64,000 bases of DNA from Mesorhizobium sp. LMG 17147 (GCF_024297145.1 NZ_JANCTC010000014.1:1-64000); one strand, 5' to 3'. Positions 24,894-36,003 are shown, numbered from the stretch's first letter. Program-made: numbers and translations. The notes: a model not told the origin generated them from the sequence alone.

Positions 24894-25198
24894 ACGTCGC
24901 CAATCTCCAGCTCGAAGGATTGATGATGGCGATCGCGGCCGTCAACAATGCGCTGGTCCACAAGGGCCTGCTGTCGGTCGACGAGGTCGACATGGCGTTG
25001 CGCCAGGCCGAGGCGGCGATGACCAGCGACGAACGTCTCTATGAAGACATGTCGCCATCCAACCGCGACGCCGTCTGTTTTCCGCTCAGGCTGCTGCAGG
25101 CGGCCAACAATGCCCAAGGGGAAACCGGCGTACCGTCCTTTGCCGAACTGGCAAGGATGGTCGGCCGGACCAAGCAGCCCTATAACGACCAGATGTGA
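24890..25198 (+). CDS. Small conserved hypothetical protein, paralogue of 19621-19926
   Basis: A 102-residue protein. MNVANLQLEGLMMAIAAVNN ... LLSVDEVDMALRQAEAA ... VPSFAELARMVGRTKQPYND gives a full-length match to its paralogue 5 kb away. Middle gene of the small operon; the ATG overlaps the preceding stop. Confidence 0.65.
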   Translation: MNVANLQLEGLMMAIAAVNNALVHKGLLSVDEVDMALRQAEAAMTSDERLYEDMSPSNRDAVCFPLRLLQAANNAQGETGVPSFAELARMVGRTKQPYNDQM

Positions 25199-25209
25199 TG
25201 GAGGACACC

Positions 25210-25392
25210 ATGGCCGACGACAAATCCAAGACCAAGCAGGATCGCAAACTGGTTTCCGGCGAAGAGCCATACGAGGTCGCTGCCTTTGCCCGCAAATACG
25301 GCATACCGCAAAGCGAGGCCGCGACCATCATCAAGCGTTACGGCCCCTCGAGGAGGAAGCTCGACGCGCATATGGCGAGCCGCAACGCCTGA
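25210..25392 (+). CDS. DUF3606 family protein
   Basis: A 60-residue protein, MADDKSKTKQDRKLVSGEEP, then YEVAAFARKYGIPQSEAATI with a basic tail; this is the DUF3606 pattern. GGAGG six bases before the ATG at 25210 decides the start over 25195. Last gene of the operon. DUF3606 proteins are small, common in Rhizobiales and of unknown function. Confidence 0.7.
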   Translation: MADDKSKTKQDRKLVSGEEPYEVAAFARKYGIPQSEAATIIKRYGPSRRKLDAHMASRNA

Positions 25393-25600
25393 TCCAACTC
25401 TGGCGGCGGCCGCCGTTCACGCCGGAAGCGTCCCTGCCCTGCCGCCTTGTTGAGAGTATTGGCACCGTCAGCCGTGACCTGTCGGGTTCGCCCCTGTGGG
25501 GATTCAACGCCTGGTTTTGACAGCCGCGGAATACTCTCGCGGCGCAACAACTCATTTACCTCGACGCTGTACCAGTCCGGTGAGCAAAGCCGGGGGTCGG

Positions 25601-25798
25601 ATGCAGGAACAATTGTTGCGCTACGAATGTGTCATGGAGCCGAACGGCCGTTGGATGGTGTGGGACATCGTTCACGATCTGCCGGCGCAATTTTCGGAAA
25701 TCGCGCTGATCGGCCTGAGCCGTCGTGAAGCGGTTTCGCTCTGCCGGCTGCTCAACGAGACGAGCCGTTCCGAGACGCGGCAGAGCCGGGCCTCCTGA
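25601..25798 (+). CDS. Small hypothetical protein
   Basis: A 65-residue protein, MQEQLLRYECVMEPNGRWMV, then FSEIALIGLSRREAVSLCRL, with GGGGG upstream of the ATG at 25601. It has a strand-rich first half and one helix. No family recognised. Confidence 0.5.
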   Translation: MQEQLLRYECVMEPNGRWMVWDIVHDLPAQFSEIALIGLSRREAVSLCRLLNETSRSETRQSRAS

Positions 25799-25841
25799 GA
25801 AGCGCGTGCGTCTCAGGCCTGCCAGGCTAAGAGGATTTTAC

Positions 25842-26453
25842 ATGCGATCGACAATATTCGGTCTGGTCCTGCTGCTGCCGGCCGCCGCACTGGCCGAACC
25901 GATCGAGACGCAGAAGATCATCACGGCGGCGACCGGCGACTGGAACGGCGACGGTGCCGCCGATCTGGCGATGATCGTCGAGACCGAGCCCGGCCATCCC
26001 ATGGACCTGCATTTGTTCCTCAGGGACCGCGACGGCAATTTTCTCGGACCTGCCGGGGTCGTGCATGAACAGATTTACGGCGAATGGAAGGATTACGAGC
26101 GGCCGGGCCCCGCCACATCCGACACCGAGCCCGAACTCACCGCGCTCCCCAACGGCTCGATCAAGCTCTATGTTCCGGCGATGGAGATCGGCAGCGAGCG
26201 GACCAACAAGACGCTGACGCTCGCCTGGCGCAACGGCACGTTCGTCGTCGCCGGTTTTGCCTACGAGTATTGGGATTACATGGACGACAATGTTGCCGGC
26301 GACTGCGACTACAATGTGCTGACCGGCAAGGGCAAAAGCAGCAAGAAGCTGGCGGACGGCAGCACCAGGCAAGCGACCGTATCGGTCGAAGGCAAGGTCA
26401 TCCCATTCGCGGAATGGACCCCGGGCACTGGCTTCAGCGCTTGCGGAGAGTGA
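25842..26453 (+). CDS. Exported protein with FG-GAP-like calcium loop
   Basis: A 203-residue protein with a signal peptide (MRSTIFGLVLLLPAAALA) followed by ATGDWNGDGAADLAMIVE, a DxDGD-type calcium-binding loop as in FG-GAP/VCBS repeats. A later pair of Cys (VAGDCDYNVL, SACGE) could form a disulphide. Probably periplasmic; function unknown. Confidence 0.65.
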   Translation: MRSTIFGLVLLLPAAALAEPIETQKIITAATGDWNGDGAADLAMIVETEPGHPMDLHLFLRDRDGNFLGPAGVVHEQIYGEWKDYERPGPATSDTEPELTALPNGSIKLYVPAMEIGSERTNKTLTLAWRNGTFVVAGFAYEYWDYMDDNVAGDCDYNVLTGKGKSSKKLADGSTRQATVSVEGKVIPFAEWTPGTGFSACGE

Positions 26454-26468
26454 GAGGTTTCGGTTGCC

Positions 26469-27374
26469 TCACTGCAGCGGCGGCTTCCACAGCAGACTGT
26501 TGCGATCGGCGGACTTGACGCGCAGCCAGGTTTCGCGGCCGTCGCGCAGCACCCGGAGCGGGATCTCGGCGCCCGCCGGGCCGCTGTTCCAAAGCTTGCG
26601 ATAAAAATCGGCAAGCCCATCGACCGCCGTGTCGCGGACATCCGAGATGACATCGCCTTGGCGAAGGCCCGCCTGGGCGGCTGGACCGCCCTCGGCGACG
26701 CTCATCACCACGACCTTGCCGTCGCTCTCGGCCGAGAAGGCGCCGAGCCACGGCCGCGGCGGCTTGGCGACCTGCCCGCGCGTCAGCAGATCGTCGAGGA
26801 TGGGCGGCAGAAGATCGATCGGCACCACCATGTTGATGTCGGCGACCTCGCCGTTGCGGCTCATCTGCAGGCGCAGCGAACCGATGCCGAGCAGCCTGCC
26901 ATCCGCGCCGATGAGGCCGGCGCCGCCCCATGAAGGGTGAGCCGGCGCCGTGAAGATCGCCTCGTCGAGCAGATATTCCCAATAGCCGGCGAATTCCTGC
27001 TTGGTGACGATTCGCGCCCGCACGGAGCGGCCGACGCCGTCGGAGAGCACGACGGGATCGCCGATCTTCGCCCTGGACGCGTCGCCGAGCGCAATGGCGG
27101 GCAGCCCGAGCGGCGCCAGCGCCTGCACCAGGCCGAAGCCCGACTCCTGGTCGTAGGCGAGCGCATGGGCGGGAACCACGCGCCCGTCCTGGTCGGCCAG
27201 CCAGACCTCCTCGGCCTCGGTGATGAGATAGCCGATGGTGAGTACCAGCCCGTCGCCGCGGATGACCACGCCACTGCCCTCGCGGCGGGTGCCAAGTGTA
27301 TTTGCCGTGAAGGCGTCCTCCGGCACGGTGGCGCGGACGGCCACGATGGATCGCAAAAGGGGTTCGATATTCAT
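26469..27374 (-). CDS. HtrA-fold PDZ protein lacking the catalytic triad (pseudoprotease)
   Basis: A 301-residue protein with the trypsin-like fold of S1C proteases (residues about 30-190) and a C-terminal PDZ domain (VVVMSVAEGGPAAQAGLRQG, VISDVRDTAVDG). The usual catalytic positions are changed: His in the TNxHV stretch is replaced (LTIGYLITEA), the Asp site reads DQESGFGLV and the GNSGG serine site reads PSWGGAG. No signal peptide is seen, so it is probably cytoplasmic and non-catalytic, perhaps a peptide-binding adaptor. Confidence 0.75.
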   Translation of the reverse strand: MNIEPLLRSIVAVRATVPEDAFTANTLGTRREGSGVVIRGDGLVLTIGYLITEAEEVWLADQDGRVVPAHALAYDQESGFGLVQALAPLGLPAIALGDASRAKIGDPVVLSDGVGRSVRARIVTKQEFAGYWEYLLDEAIFTAPAHPSWGGAGLIGADGRLLGIGSLRLQMSRNGEVADINMVVPIDLLPPILDDLLTRGQVAKPPRPWLGAFSAESDGKVVVMSVAEGGPAAQAGLRQGDVISDVRDTAVDGLADFYRKLWNSGPAGAEIPLRVLRDGRETWLRVKSADRNSLLWKPPLQ

Positions 27375-27621
27375 GCTTTGGTTCCTGGCAATGTTCGCAG
27401 GCTGATATGGGCTATAGGTATGGCGCAGGTGATCAGGCGCAAGAGGTGGCGCCGGCTTTGGCGCGGACCGGCGCCGCGCCGTTCGCGCCGGGGTTTTGCA
27501 ACGGCGCCGGCAGCCCTATCTGTACCTACGGCTATCCCAAGCTGCCTATGCAAAGTTCCTCCGCCATTACCCACGTTGATATCTGATATCCTCCCAACCC
27601 AACCTTCCAAAGGCCTCCCGA

Positions 27622-28509
27622 ATGAACGACTACGCAACGGACCAATACACGCCGCCAAAAGTCTGGACTTGGAACAAGTCAAATGGCGGCGCTTTCGCCA
27701 GCATCAATCGGCCGATCGCCGGCCCGACGCATGACAAGAAACTGCCGGTCGGCAAGCATCCGCTGCAGCTTTATTCGCTGGCGACACCGAACGGCGTCAA
27801 GGTGACGATCATGCTGGAGGAACTTCTGGCGCTCGGTCACAGCGGCGCCGAATACGACGCCTGGCTTATCAGGATCAACGACGGCGACCAGTTCGGCAGC
27901 GGCTTCGTCGAGGTCAACCCGAACTCGAAGATCCCGGCCATGATGGATCGCAGTGGGAAAAAGCCGGTCCGCATCTTCGAATCCGGCTCGATCCTGCTCT
28001 ACCTCGCCGAAAAATTCGGCGAATTCCTGCCGACGGAGCAGCCGGCCCGCGCCGAGACCCTGTCATGGCTATTCTGGCAGGTGGGCTCGGCGCCCTATCT
28101 CGGTGGCGGCTTCGGCCATTTCTATGTCTATGCGCCAACGAAGATCGAATATGCCATCGACCGCTTCGCCATGGAAACCAAGCGGCAGATGGACGTGCTC
28201 GACCGACGCCTCGCCGAAAGCGAGTATTTAGGCGGCAGCGACTATACGATTGCCGACATTGCGGTGTGGCCCTGGTATGGCGGGCTGGCCAAGGGCCGCA
28301 TGTATGACGATTCCGGCGAGTTCCTGCAGGTGGAGCAGTACAAGAACGTGCAGCGTTGGGCCGACGCCATCGACGCGCGGCCGGCGGTCAAGCGCGGCCG
28401 CATGGTCAACCGCACCTTCGGCGAGCCTTCGATGCAGCTGCACGAGCGCCATGACGCCAGCGATTTCGAGACCAAGACGCAAGACAAGCTCGCGGCGGCC
28501 AAAAGCTAA
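27622..28509 (+). CDS. yghU: Glutathione S-transferase, YghU type
   Basis: A 295-residue protein of the nu-class GST (YghU/YfcG) type, a glutathione-dependent disulphide-bond oxidoreductase. PVGKHPLQLYSLATPNGVKV starts the thioredoxin fold with the conserved Thr-Pro-Asn; NPNSKIPAMMD and FESGSILLYLAEKFG form the glutathione site; ADIAVWPWYGGL is in the helical domain. Stand-alone gene. Confidence 0.85.
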   Translation: MNDYATDQYTPPKVWTWNKSNGGAFASINRPIAGPTHDKKLPVGKHPLQLYSLATPNGVKVTIMLEELLALGHSGAEYDAWLIRINDGDQFGSGFVEVNPNSKIPAMMDRSGKKPVRIFESGSILLYLAEKFGEFLPTEQPARAETLSWLFWQVGSAPYLGGGFGHFYVYAPTKIEYAIDRFAMETKRQMDVLDRRLAESEYLGGSDYTIADIAVWPWYGGLAKGRMYDDSGEFLQVEQYKNVQRWADAIDARPAVKRGRMVNRTFGEPSMQLHERHDASDFETKTQDKLAAAKS

Positions 28510-28808
28510 GCCGACGACGCGCCGATCTCTCGCCTTGTAGGGGAGATCGGCAGCTTCGGCCGACTGCTCAGGCCCGTCTCTACCGCCGCCATCCAAGCTG
28601 GCATCAACAAAAGGGAGCTTGCCAGCCGGTTGTAAAATGTGGCGTTGGGCACCGTCGTACAAGCAGCAGGCAGGTTTTCCCGCTAGCTCAAAAACGACGA
28701 TATGAGTTGGGCGATATATATTAGTTGACTAAACTAGCGGAACGTCCAATGCACATTCCCAGAACCGAACATGTCCTGTCTAGACCATCATATCTATATG
28801 GGACATTA
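28510..28808. other. 299-base gap with a palindromic-element remnant
   Basis: Bases 28522-28556 keep half an arm of the palindromic element (gggagatcggcagc). TTAGTTGACTAA at 28721-28732 is a short palindrome inside a wider 7-base inverted repeat (28680-28686 / 28734-28740). No gene is supported. Confidence 0.4.
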
Positions 28809-29060
28809 CTACATAAGCTGAACGCGACCTCGACGGTTCGGCGGCACAGCCCTCAGACGCCGCGGCTTTACCTCCGCGCTTTTCGCCCCGGATCCGTAGA
28901 TCAACCGGACGACGAACAGGAAGTATCCAACCTGCATGACGATCAAGGTCAAGATCGTCCAGGCCAGCGTCTTCCAGATTGAACCCGTCGCAAGGTAAGT
29001 CGAGATCGCCACGATGGACGATATGGTGGTCAGCCCCACCAGGAACCGTGGAAAGTTCAT
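28809..29060 (-). CDS. SyrA/ExoX-type exopolysaccharide production repressor
   Basis: An 83-residue protein with two membrane segments (MNFPRFLVGLTTISSIVAIS, then TLAWTILTLIVMQVGYFLFV) and a short basic tail, the pattern of the SyrA/ExoX family known in rhizobia. Family members lower exopolysaccharide production after translation. The neighbouring genes give no further hint. Confidence 0.7.
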   Translation of the reverse strand: MNFPRFLVGLTTISSIVAISTYLATGSIWKTLAWTILTLIVMQVGYFLFVVRLIYGSGAKSAEVKPRRLRAVPPNRRGRVQLM

Positions 29061-29213
29061 GACTTTTGCGCCGCCCCGTAACTCGCAACAGCCGGGACGA
29101 ACTCCCCTTACCCATTACCCCGGACCAACGTTTTCACTATTTTGGCAATTGCGCAACCACCAAATAGAACAGCGGTTAACGCATGCTTCCGTGATCAAGG
29201 GCTACGTGTCAGG

Positions 29214-30407
29214 TCACCAAGGTGGGCCGGCTTGGACGGCGGCGGCGCGTCCCTCCTCCCCAACCAGCTCTCCATACCTCCTCACAACCCCATCAAGCCC
29301 ACGTATTCGCCACGTCTCCCCTTCGCGCGCCTCGAGATAGGACTGGCCGAGCGGGACTTTCCCTCCGCCGTCCGGCAGGTCCAGCACGTAGACGGGATTG
29401 CAGATGCCGGACAGGCGCGCACGCAAGGCGCTGACCAGCGCCTGGCCCTCGGCGATCGTGGTGCGCCGGTGCGCCATTCCGGGCACGAGGTCGCCGTGGT
29501 GCAGGTAATATGGTTTGACGCCAAGGCGGTACATCAGCTCGCGGCACAGCTCTTCCAACACCTCGACCGTATCGTTCACGCCTTTCAGCAGAACGCTCTG
29601 GTTGAGCAGCACGAAGCCGCCCTGCCGCAACGTGCGGCAGGCCCGCTCGGTCGCCTCCGTGATTTCGCGTGGATGGTTGAAATGGGTGACGACAGTGACC
29701 ATCAGCCGGCCCTGCAAGGCTTGAACTAACCGGCCGGTGACGCGCGACGGCAGCGCGACGGGTACGCGAGTGTGGATGCGCAACAGCCGCACGTGCTGGA
29801 TCGCCTCGACTCGGGCGCGGATTTCCGCCAGCGCCTTGTCCGGCAGCGACAGTGGGTCGCCGCCGGTCAGGATCACCTCGCGGATTTGCGGATGGGCCGC
29901 GATATAGGCGAAGGCCTCGTCGAGGGCTTCGCGCGTATAGCCGCGGCCGATCGAGGTCAACTGCTCCTTGCGAAAGCAGAACCGGCAATAGACCGCGCAT
30001 TGATAGGTCGGGAACAGCAAAACCCGGTCGGCATGGCGATGCGTCACTCTTGGCACCGGACTGAAGGCGTGGTCGGCGATCGGATCGTCGAGTTCGCCCT
30101 CCTGCTCTGCCAGTTCGTCGGGCGACGGGATGACCTGAAGCCGTATCGGATCGGCGGGGTCGTTCCAGTCGATCAGGTCGAGATAGGCCTTGGGGATGCG
30201 AACCTTGTGGCGCGTGGCCGCGGCGTCGGCCGCCGCCCGCTCGGCTGGCGACAGCGGCAGCGAATCCAGATCGCCTACATGCCGCACGCCCTCGCGAACA
30301 TCGTCCCGCCATGCGGCATCCGCTTCGCGAGCGCGCCGGTCATCGGCTGTCATGCCGGCCGCATCGACCGCCATGCTGGCGTCGGGGATGTCGGGATGTG
30401 AGGTCAT
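29214..30407 (-). CDS. KamA-family radical SAM enzyme (lysine 2,3-aminomutase-like)
   Basis: A 397-residue protein. The iron-sulphur motif CAVYCRFCFRK binds the [4Fe-4S] cluster and SAM; GGDPLSL, HTRVPVALPSR, NQSVLLKGVNDTVEVL and YYLHHGDLVPGMAH are KamA family motifs for PLP and lysine binding. It would move the alpha amino group of lysine to the beta position, or act on a related substrate such as the EF-P lysine. GGAG precedes the ATG at 30407. No efp or epmA nearby. Confidence 0.8.
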   Translation of the reverse strand: MTSHPDIPDASMAVDAAGMTADDRRAREADAAWRDDVREGVRHVGDLDSLPLSPAERAAADAAATRHKVRIPKAYLDLIDWNDPADPIRLQVIPSPDELAEQEGELDDPIADHAFSPVPRVTHRHADRVLLFPTYQCAVYCRFCFRKEQLTSIGRGYTREALDEAFAYIAAHPQIREVILTGGDPLSLPDKALAEIRARVEAIQHVRLLRIHTRVPVALPSRVTGRLVQALQGRLMVTVVTHFNHPREITEATERACRTLRQGGFVLLNQSVLLKGVNDTVEVLEELCRELMYRLGVKPYYLHHGDLVPGMAHRRTTIAEGQALVSALRARLSGICNPVYVLDLPDGGGKVPLGQSYLEAREGETWRIRGLDGVVRRYGELVGEEGRAAAVQAGPPW

Positions 30408-30866
30408 TGCAGGCTCCTTGAATTTCGGCCGGGGTACAGCATTGGAGCCAGGACTTGAAGGCAATAAGCGGTGTTGGCCGGGTTGGAGGGCGCGGCAGGA
30501 AGCCACAACCGGCCACTGATCAGCACAATCGTCCAACATCGCTGAGGCAAAACATTAGCTTGCGCTCATATTAGCTTGAGCGTATACACATAAACGGCCG
30601 GTGATCTACCCCCCAACCGGTTAGGCTCGGCGCCAGTCCCTCCCTACCCCTCAGGTCAACGACGCCGGGCCGCTCGGGGTCCGCCCGGTCGCCCGCGGGA
30701 GACCGGACCTCTTCGTGTCGATCATGCCCCCTGCTCAAGCAGCACCCGCCTGAACATACCAGCTGAACACATCGGCGATGCCCGCGTCTCTCGGCCTTCC
30801 CGTCGCCGGCCGCGGTCGCTAATCTCGGATTGCGAAAAAGCTGGAGAAGAGCGTATCGCGAACGAC
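30408..30866. other. 459-base gap with a short tandem motif
   Basis: TTAGCTTGCGC (30555-30565) and TTAGCTTGAGC (30571-30581) repeat with a 16-base period, about 150 bases before the KamA start, and could be an operator. The rest shows nothing gene-like. Confidence 0.4.
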
Positions 30867-31286
30867 TTGTCGCCAAGGCTTTTGGCGATCGTCAATGCCC
30901 TGCCCTTGCGGCAGGGCATGCGAGTGCTGGAGATCGGCTGCGGACCGGGCGCTGCAGCGCGCGAGATCGCGCGCCGGATCGGCGGCGGGCACGTGCTGGC
31001 GATCGACCGCTCGGCAAAGGCCATCGCGCAGGCCGGGGCCGCTTCGCGCGCCGAGATTGCGGCAGGCCGGCTGAGCCTTCGCCAGGTCGCCATCGAGGAT
31101 TTCGAGTTGGAGGCCGACGAGAAGCACTTCGACATTGCCGTTGCGGTGCGCGTCGGCGCGCTGGACGGGCGTCATCCCGAAGCAGGAAAAATTGCCCTGC
31201 GACGGCTCGGCGCCGCGTTGACCGCGCAAGGCCGGCTGTTCATCGACGGCGGCGATCCGCTGCGCGAAATTGCGATACACGGCTGA
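30867..31286 (+). CDS. Class I SAM-dependent methyltransferase
   Basis: A 139-residue protein beginning at a TTG. GMRVLEIGCGPGAAAREIAR is motif I of SAM-binding methyltransferases and VLAIDRSAKAIAQA motif II. It is short: the usual fold needs about 180-200 residues, and the frame upstream has no ATG or GTG, so the N-terminus may be truncated. Substrate unknown. Confidence 0.6.
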   Translation: MSPRLLAIVNALPLRQGMRVLEIGCGPGAAAREIARRIGGGHVLAIDRSAKAIAQAGAASRAEIAAGRLSLRQVAIEDFELEADEKHFDIAVAVRVGALDGRHPEAGKIALRRLGAALTAQGRLFIDGGDPLREIAIHG

Positions 31287-31337
31287 ACAGCTCGTGCTTA
31301 GCCTCCGGAATCGAAGCGGCAGAGCTGGGTGCGCGCC

Positions 31338-32960
<1,623 letters not shown>

Positions 32961-33278
32961 GGTTTTCCAGGAAAGGCCAAAGGAGAGTTCCCGCGCCAAT
33001 ACGCGATAGGCCGCGCCGGCGGAAGCCCGCAAGTGGTGAGGCGCCCCGCGCCAAATTGTCTGAACCCGCCAGTTTCTTCCCCGGCTGGATCAGACCCGGT
33101 GGGACGGGCCGGCGATGACGCGCACGGCGACGGCAAGAGGCTGGACTTCGAGATATGCGCAAATCCGCTTGCGGCAGCGCTAGTATGGCCCGCTATTGGG
33201 ATGTGGGTTCAGTTTGAAATTCTGGCTATCGGCCGTGACCGGATTGCATTCGTGACAAGCTCCTGCGAAGAAATTCCC
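32961..33278. other. 318-base gap between divergent genes
   Basis: Promoter region of the ABC-F gene and of the small exported protein. No gene is supported. The A+T content rises towards 33278. Confidence 0.35.
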
Positions 33279-33830
33279 ATGACACATGCAGCCGTAGCTT
33301 TCCTTGCGATCGTGACCTCGGTGTTGGTTGCGATCCTACCCGCACAATCGCAAGAGTGGACGCCCTCAGAGGACGCGGTTCGAGATGCAACGGAAACGGT
33401 TGGTCGCTATTTCCTTTCGCTCGATAGCCAAGAGTATGGGCGGGCATACGAAATGATAACTGATACCGCCAAAGCTTCGATCCCATCGAACACCTTCGTG
33501 GAGCAAAGTAAACGTTTTCATTCTCAGGCCGGCACTGTGCGCGAGCGCCGGCTACTCAAATTCACGTGGTTGAAGGACCCAGCGAACGCTGCCTTTCCTG
33601 GCGTTTATGCCGCAGTCGACATAGCGGCGAAGTTTGAAAACATCGATCGTTACTGCGGCTATATTGTCCTCTATCAGCGGCCGTCAGGTGGAAATTTTCG
33701 AGTCATGCGGGTCGAAAGCAACTTCATTGACAACGCTACCGCGAAAAGCATTGAAAAGACCCAATCGAAACTCGAATTGGATCGAGCATGGGCCGAGTTG
33801 TCGGCTAACTGTCCGAATTTTCCATCGTGA
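33279..33830 (+). CDS. DUF4019 exported protein
   Basis: A 183-residue protein with a signal peptide (HAAVAFLAIVTSVLVAILPA) then TETVGRYFLSLDSQEYGRAY, VRERRLLKFTW and VYAAVDIAAKFENIDRYCGY, the DUF4019 pattern. It is more A+T-rich than its neighbours, so it may have been acquired. Probably periplasmic; function unknown. Confidence 0.65.
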   Translation: MTHAAVAFLAIVTSVLVAILPAQSQEWTPSEDAVRDATETVGRYFLSLDSQEYGRAYEMITDTAKASIPSNTFVEQSKRFHSQAGTVRERRLLKFTWLKDPANAAFPGVYAAVDIAAKFENIDRYCGYIVLYQRPSGGNFRVMRVESNFIDNATAKSIEKTQSKLELDRAWAELSANCPNFPS

Positions 33831-34221
33831 AGGTAAGGCGGTCCGTTTTTGTACCTTCCGCGACCATCGGCTTTTCGGCTTCCCTCGCTTCGATCAACGC
33901 AACGATGTCGGTGAACTCCTACAGTTTGCCGTGCCTGGACGCGAACGCAGCGAGAGCGCAGCTTTTGTCCTCACCCAACCCCCCGTTACGGCATAAGCGC
34001 CGGCGGTGCGCCCGTCCTCAAGTCGCACGATGGCGGTAACGATCGAACCGTAGGCGCTGCGCCAGACGCTGTGGATCCTCTCTTGCTCTTTGGCCGGTAC
34101 GACTGCCCGTCCGGTGAAGCGCGCGTCGCTCCGCTGCATGGGGACAGGCTCGCCGCCGTCATGGACTGTTGCGCTGGTCCCGGTTCCGATCTTGTCACTA
34201 AGTAGCCGGCGGTCCGGACGA
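33831..34221. other. 391-base gap without a supported gene
   Basis: A minus-strand frame here (containing VWRSAYGSIVTAIVRLEDGR) has some protein-like character but no start signal; it may be a remnant. Nothing else seen. Confidence 0.35.
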
Positions 34222-35133
34222 TCACACCCGGCCCGATGTCCCACCCTCGCCAAAAATCCCGGTCACCCAGTCGATGAACACGCGTACCCGTGGCGCGAGC
34301 TGGCGGTTCTGTGGGTAGAGCGCCGACAGCGGTGTCGGCGACGGCGGGTAATCCGGCAGCACTTCGACAAGCGTGCCGCGTGCGAAATCCCCGGCGAAGC
34401 GGTAATGCGGCGCCTGCACCAGGCCGAAGCCGAGACGCGCCAGTTCCGCCATCGTGTCGGAGCCGTTGACCGTCACCCGGTTCGGCAGCGTGACATAGCG
34501 CAACGCGCCGCCAACGGTGAATTCGAGCGGCATGATCTCGCCGGTCCGCGACGAGCGAAAGCCGACCATCAGATGGCCTTCCAGATCGTCGGGGGTTGCC
34601 GGCATGCCGTGCTTTTCGAGATAGGCGGGGCTGGCGCAGGTGACCTCGCGCAATGTTGCCACCCGCCGCACGATCATGCCGCTGTCGGCCTGTTCGCCGG
34701 AACGCAGCACGCAGTCGATGCCCTCGCGCACCAGATCGACCAGCCGGTCGCCGTCGCCGATATGCAGGTCGATCCCGGGGTAGCGGTCGAGGAATTCGGT
34801 GAGCCGCGGCAGGATGAAATGGCGGGCCATGAAGCCGTGCACGTCGATCCTCAAAAGGCCTTGCGGCTGCGCCGATTGAAAGCCGGCCTCGGCATCTTCG
34901 ACATCGGCAAGGATGGCGAGGCAGCGCTGGTAATAGGCCTGGCCGTCCAATGTCGGCCTGACATGGCGCGTGGTGCGTTCGAGCAGCCTCACCCCCAGCC
35001 GCGCCTCGAGATCCTTGATCGCCTCGGTGGCGCTCGATCGCGACATCGACAGATCGGCGGCGGCCGCGGTGAAGCTGCCGCGCTCGATCACACGGGCAAG
35101 CAGGCGCATCCGGTCGAGACTGTCCATCGCCAT
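34222..35133 (-). CDS. LysR family transcriptional regulator
   Basis: A 303-residue protein: winged HTH (MDSLDRMRLLARVIERGSFT, AAADLSMSRSSATEAIKDLE), then the effector-binding domain (GLLRIDVHGFMARHFILPRL, GLVQAPHYRFAGDF). It is divergent from the SDR gene across about 95 bases, so it probably controls the SDR-tautomerase pair. The start may be 35133 or 35127. Confidence 0.85.
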   Translation of the reverse strand: MAMDSLDRMRLLARVIERGSFTAAAADLSMSRSSATEAIKDLEARLGVRLLERTTRHVRPTLDGQAYYQRCLAILADVEDAEAGFQSAQPQGLLRIDVHGFMARHFILPRLTEFLDRYPGIDLHIGDGDRLVDLVREGIDCVLRSGEQADSGMIVRRVATLREVTCASPAYLEKHGMPATPDDLEGHLMVGFRSSRTGEIMPLEFTVGGALRYVTLPNRVTVNGSDTMAELARLGFGLVQAPHYRFAGDFARGTLVEVLPDYPPSPTPLSALYPQNRQLAPRVRVFIDWVTGIFGEGGTSGRV

Positions 35134-35228
35134 TGTTCGCCATATCCGAATGGTGTTGGCAAGTCCCGAGCGATTATCCCGCAGGATTTTATCGCCTATT
35201 TTCAGCGGACAAGAATTGGAGAGCTGAC

Positions 35229-35969
35229 ATGACTGCGCGGAATGCAAAGGTGGCGCTGGTAACCGGCGCCTCGAAGGGTATCGGCGCCGAAATTGCCAGA
35301 AGGCTGGCACGCGACGGCTTTTCGGTCGTCGTCAACTATGCCAGGGGCGCCGAAGCAGCCGAAGGCGTGGTGCGCGGGATCGAAGCGGCGGGCGGCATGG
35401 CGATCGCCGTTCAGGCCGATGTCGGCGATCCCAAAGGCGTGGCGCATCTGTTCGACGCAGCCGAGCAGGCGTTTGGCGGCCTCGACGTGCTGGTCAACAA
35501 CGCCGGCATCATGAAGCTCGCGCCGATCGCGCAGATGGACGACACCGGTTTTGAGCAGCAGGTCGCGGTGAACCTCGGTGGCGTCTTCCGTGGCATGCGC
35601 GAGGCCGCACGAAGGCTGCGCGACGGCGGCCGCGTCGTCAGCTTCTCGTCCAGCGTGGTCGGGCTCTACCAGCCGACCTACGGCGTTTACGCTGCCACCA
35701 AGGCCGGCGTCGAGGCGATGACGCATGTGCTGGCCAAGGAACTCGGGCCGCGCGGCATCACAGTCAATGTCGTGGCGCCGGGGCCGGTGGCCACCGAGCT
35801 GTTCCTCGGCGGCAAGTCTGAGGCACTGGTCGAAACGATCACCAGGATGATCCCGCTGGGGCGGCTCGGCCAGCCCGCCGACATCGCCGGCGTGGTGTCG
35901 TTCCTCGCCGGACCGGACAGCGGCTGGGTCAACGGCCAGGTGCTGCGCGCCAATGGCGGCACGGTCTGA
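35229..35969 (+). CDS. Short-chain dehydrogenase/reductase
   Basis: A 246-residue classical SDR: TGASKGIGAEIARRLARDG (NAD(P) binding), NNAGI, catalytic Ser in FSSSVVGLYQ, YGVYAATKAG (Tyr and Lys), and the C-terminal PADIAGVVSFLAGPDSGWV. GGAGAG precedes the ATG at 35229. Likely co-transcribed with the tautomerase 34 bases downstream. Confidence 0.85.
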   Translation: MTARNAKVALVTGASKGIGAEIARRLARDGFSVVVNYARGAEAAEGVVRGIEAAGGMAIAVQADVGDPKGVAHLFDAAEQAFGGLDVLVNNAGIMKLAPIAQMDDTGFEQQVAVNLGGVFRGMREAARRLRDGGRVVSFSSSVVGLYQPTYGVYAATKAGVEAMTHVLAKELGPRGITVNVVAPGPVATELFLGGKSEALVETITRMIPLGRLGQPADIAGVVSFLAGPDSGWVNGQVLRANGGTV

Positions 35970-36003
35970 CTTTATCTCCAACAACCAACAGGGAATCGAC
36001 GTC

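Noticed and set aside
33894..34253. 119-residue minus-strand frame upstream of the DUF4019 stop
   Set aside because: No ribosome binding site, it overlaps the LysR 3' end, and composition is only weakly protein-like.
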